Shown here: positions 14,694 to 16,700 of the stretch, in pieces
Numbering within the stretch: the first letter of the stretch is position 1
Layout: every line of letters starts with the position of its first letter
DNA from: UBA3775 sp964572955
Lineage (GTDB): Bacteria; Bacillota; Clostridia; Lachnospirales; Lachnospiraceae
Reading direction: 5' to 3'
Assembly: GCA_964572955.1 (NCBI GenBank)
Contig: CAZNGY010000038.1
Location: 1 to 16,700, forward strand
Length of the DNA: 16,700 nucleotides
The notes under the pieces: model-generated
What the model was told of the DNA's origin: nothing
The model's database searches: none
What the model saw: the letters and a program-made list of their open reading frames with translations, nothing else
Made by a program: the position numbers and the translations under genes

Positions 14694-15239
14694 ATGAGAG
14701 TCGGAATTGGATATGATGTTCATCGTCTTGTGGAAAACAGGGAGCTTATTATCGGTGGTGTTAATATAGAATATGAAAAAGGTCTTTTGGGACATTCGGA
14801 TGCAGATGTACTGACACATGCAATTATGGATGCGATTCTTGGAGCCTGTGCAATGGGAGATATTGGAAAACATTTTCCGGATACCGACCCTTTATATAAA
14901 GGTGCAGATTCAATGAAACTGCTTAAAAAAGTAGGGGAAATCATAAGGGATGAAATGTTTGTAATCGGGAATATAGATGCGACAATAATTGCTCAAAAGC
15001 CTAAGATGTTACCGCACATTGAAAAAATGAGAAAGAATATATCCGATGTGCTTAATATTCAGATTGATCAGATTAATATAAAGGCAACAACGGAAGAAGG
15101 TCTTGGATTTACCGGAAATGGTGAGGGAATTTCATCTCAGGCGGTCTGTCTTGTAAATGAGATTAAAGACATGGGAGTTTATGAATATGGAAACTGTTAC
15201 GGATGTTCAGGATGCAGAAACGGAGGATTACAGAAATGA
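14694..15239 (+). CDS. ispF: 2-C-methyl-D-erythritol 2,4-cyclodiphosphate synthase with cysteine-rich tail
   Basis: IspF cyclises CDP-methylerythritol 2-phosphate, the fifth step of the MEP isoprenoid pathway, as a zinc-dependent trimer. Motifs: GIGYDVHRL with metal ligands Asp8 and His10, GHSDADVLTHAIMDA with His42, FPDTDP, and TTEEGLGFTGNGEGI with Glu135. The core is complete by about residue 158. The protein then continues 23 residues further than usual, ending in GNCYGCSGCRNG, a CxxCxxC arrangement at Cys168, Cys171 and Cys174. This tail is encoded over the ribosome site and start of the next gene, so it may be a by-product of gene overlap or a metal-binding add-on. The AGGAAGGG site is 13 nt from the ATG, longer than usual. 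Confidence 0.92.
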   Translation: MRVGIGYDVHRLVENRELIIGGVNIEYEKGLLGHSDADVLTHAIMDAILGACAMGDIGKHFPDTDPLYKGADSMKLLKKVGEIIRDEMFVIGNIDATIIAQKPKMLPHIEKMRKNISDVLNIQIDQINIKATTEEGLGFTGNGEGISSQAVCLVNEIKDMGVYEYGNCYGCSGCRNGGLQK

Positions 15240-16060
15240 TTTATAAAAAAATACCATTAAGAGTCCCATATGAAAGTGCAGGGCTTTCAGGTGAAGGTTG
15301 TAATCCGGAACTGGTATGCTTATGTTCTGATTATTCTGAGGAAATAGAAAATACAAAACAGCAGGCAATAATGATTTGTCCCGGTGGTGGATATGATTTT
15401 TTGTCAGATCGTGAGGCAGAACCTATTGCATTTGCCTTCCTTAAAAGCGGAATTCAGTGCTTTGTATTAAGGTACTCCGTGTATCATAAAAGATTTCCGA
15501 CGGATCTGCTTGAAGCAGCAGCCGGAATGGCATATATCCATGAACATGCAGATGAATATAACATTGACAGAAATAAAATTAGTATATGCGGTTTTTCGGC
15601 AGGGGGACATCTTGCGGCTTCTCTTGCGGTTCATTGGAACAAAGAGTTTGTAAAACAGCCTCTCAATCTTGATAACAGACATAAGCCTCATTCGGTTGTT
15701 TTATGTTATCCGGTTATTTCATCGACGGATACTCATCAGGGGTCGATTGACAATTTGCTTTATAACAATTATGATTGTGATGCCGAGGAACTTATTTCAT
15801 TGGAAAAACAGGTATCAGAGGATACACCGCCATGTTTTATATGGCATTGTGCGGATGATGGCTGTGTTCCTGTCTCAAACAGTCTGCGTTTTGCAGATGC
15901 TCTCAGCCGTAATAAAATTCCGTATGCACTTCATATTTTTACGGAAGGTGGTCATGGACTTGCACTGGCAGATGAGGTTACGGCAAAATATCCGGAGCAG
16001 ATAAATAAGGATTGTCAGATATGGCTCGAACTTGCCGTAAAATGGTTAAAATCGCATTAA
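15236..16060 (+). CDS. Alpha/beta-hydrolase esterase (acetyl-esterase/Aes-like)
   Basis: The start is the ATG at 15236, 9 nt after GGAGG and overlapping the ispF stop as ATGA, so translation is probably coupled. The 274-residue protein has an oxyanion-hole motif CPGGGYDF (48-55), the nucleophile elbow ICGFSAGGHLAASLA with Ser121, an Asp in WHCADDGCVP (207-208) and His240 in EGGHGLAL. The order and spacing match the Aes/hormone-sensitive-lipase-like and BD-FAE-type xylan esterase families. No signal peptide is seen, so it should act in the cytoplasm, perhaps removing acetyl groups from imported xylo-oligosaccharides, together in role with the SGNH esterase at 1284-2432. The exact substrate cannot be read from sequence. 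Its position between ispF and cysS looks like insertion into a housekeeping operon. Confidence 0.82.
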   Translation: MIYKKIPLRVPYESAGLSGEGCNPELVCLCSDYSEEIENTKQQAIMICPGGGYDFLSDREAEPIAFAFLKSGIQCFVLRYSVYHKRFPTDLLEAAAGMAYIHEHADEYNIDRNKISICGFSAGGHLAASLAVHWNKEFVKQPLNLDNRHKPHSVVLCYPVISSTDTHQGSIDNLLYNNYDCDAEELISLEKQVSEDTPPCFIWHCADDGCVPVSNSLRFADALSRNKIPYALHIFTEGGHGLALADEVTAKYPEQINKDCQIWLELAVKWLKSH

Positions 16061-16104
16061 TAAAATGGGTATAGAATCCTGACTAAGATTATATGGAGGA
16101 ATAT

Positions 16105-16700
16105 ATGGAAAACAAGCTCAGTATTTACAATACGCTTACTAAGAAAACAGATACATTTGTACCTAATGAAGACGGAAAGGTTGCAATGTATACCTGCGGA
16201 CCGACGGTCTATCATTTTGCACATATTGGAAATCTCAGAAGTTATATTTGTGAGGATGTTCTTGAAAAAACATTACGTTATCTGGGATATGATGTGAAAA
16301 GAGTTATGAATATCACTGATGTCGGGCACTTATCGAGTGATGCCGATTCGGGTGAGGACAAGATGCTAAAAGGTGCAAAAAGAGAACATAAAACAGTAAT
16401 GGAAATTGCGGATTTTTATACTCAGGCATTTTTTAGTGACTGCTCAAAACTTAATATTAAAAGACCTGATGTGGTTGAGCCTGCAACAAACTGTATTCCT
16501 GAATTTATAAATATGATAGAAGTCCTTTTAGAAAAAGGTTATGCATATATTTCCGGAGAAAATGTTTATTTCGATACAAGCAGACTGAAAGATTATTATG
16601 TACTTACGGGACACAATGAAGATGAACTTTATGTAGGCGTAAGAGATGATGTTCAGGAGGATGTAAATAAAAAGAACAAGAATGATTTTGTTTTATGGTT
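16105..16700 (+). CDS. cysS: Cysteinyl-tRNA synthetase, N-terminal part (3' truncated by window end)
   Basis: The reading frame is open from the ATG at 16105 to the window edge (198 codons). GGAGG lies 6 nt upstream. Residues 1-45 contain KLSIYNTLT, MYTCGPTVYHFAHIGNLR, which holds the first zinc-ligand Cys and the class I HIGH-type signature (HIGN), then VMNITDVGHLSSDAD and GEDKMLKGA. These are characteristic of CysRS, which charges tRNA-Cys with cysteine in the cytoplasm. The KMSKS loop lies beyond the window. No T-box leader is present in the 44-bp gap after the esterase gene, so expression probably comes from the ispF transcript. Confidence 0.95.
   Translation, partial: MENKLSIYNTLTKKTDTFVPNEDGKVAMYTCGPTVYHFAHIGNLRSYICEDVLEKTLRYLGYDVKRVMNITDVGHLSSDADSGEDKMLKGAKREHKTVMEIADFYTQAFFSDCSKLNIKRPDVVEPATNCIPEFINMIEVLLEKGYAYISGENVYFDTSRLKDYYVLTGHNEDELYVGVRDDVQEDVNKKNKNDFVLW

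Noticed and set aside
1..16700. CRISPR arrays, insertion sequences, phage or toxin-antitoxin modules
   Set aside because: Reading both strands showed no regularly spaced repeats, transposase motifs, terminal inverted repeats with target duplications, or recognisable phage genes.

Overview
The window looks like chromosomal DNA from a low-GC, Gram-positive anaerobe of the Clostridia, most likely a Lachnospiraceae relative of Butyrivibrio, Roseburia or Coprococcus. This rests on the strong AGGAGG-type ribosome sites, AT-rich consensus sigma-A promoters, a SpoVAF-like germination protein, and the style of the ABC-transporter pair and carbohydrate esterases. The genus is an inference. No phage, insertion sequence or CRISPR array is visible.

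Layout. Positions 1-2432 (+): the tail of a CobW-type (COG0523) metal-chaperone GTPase, then a second COG0523-like protein whose C-terminal half is a DUF1980/YcgQ-type domain, then a CE2-like SGNH esterase. Two hairpin terminators (2433-2553) separate this from a convergent two-gene operon (2551-6250, -) encoding a heterodimeric ABC exporter with one degenerate and one canonical ATP site. A 330-bp spacer carrying four AATCCG half-sites precedes a DUF3810 membrane metalloprotease-like gene (6580-7734, +). Next come a strong promoter with a short hairpin leader and an 80-residue membrane protein (7996-8238, +), then a CNNM/CorC-type transporter (8375-9643, -) driven by a perfect consensus promoter. 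A lone spoVAF-like gene (9810-11210, +) and a cytidine deaminase with an unclear start (about 11350-11832, +) follow.

The most notable block is 11969-14559. A perfect TTGACA-17-TATAAT promoter drives an elongator tRNA-Met. Only 25 nt after the tRNA there is a 19-codon leader peptide with the run FYYYFY, followed by mutually exclusive hairpins and a 14-bp rho-independent terminator. Downstream lie a DAHP synthase (aroF) and a fused chorismate mutase/prephenate dehydratase (pheA). This has every part of a classical ribosome-mediated Phe/Tyr attenuator. It also appears to share its promoter with a tRNA gene, so the tRNA would be cut out of the aro mRNA leader. The block catalyses the first step of the shikimate pathway and the committed steps to phenylpyruvate.

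The right end (14694-16700, +) is ispF (isoprenoid MEP pathway, with an unusual cysteine-rich tail), an alpha/beta-hydrolase esterase overlapping it by ATGA, and the start of cysS.
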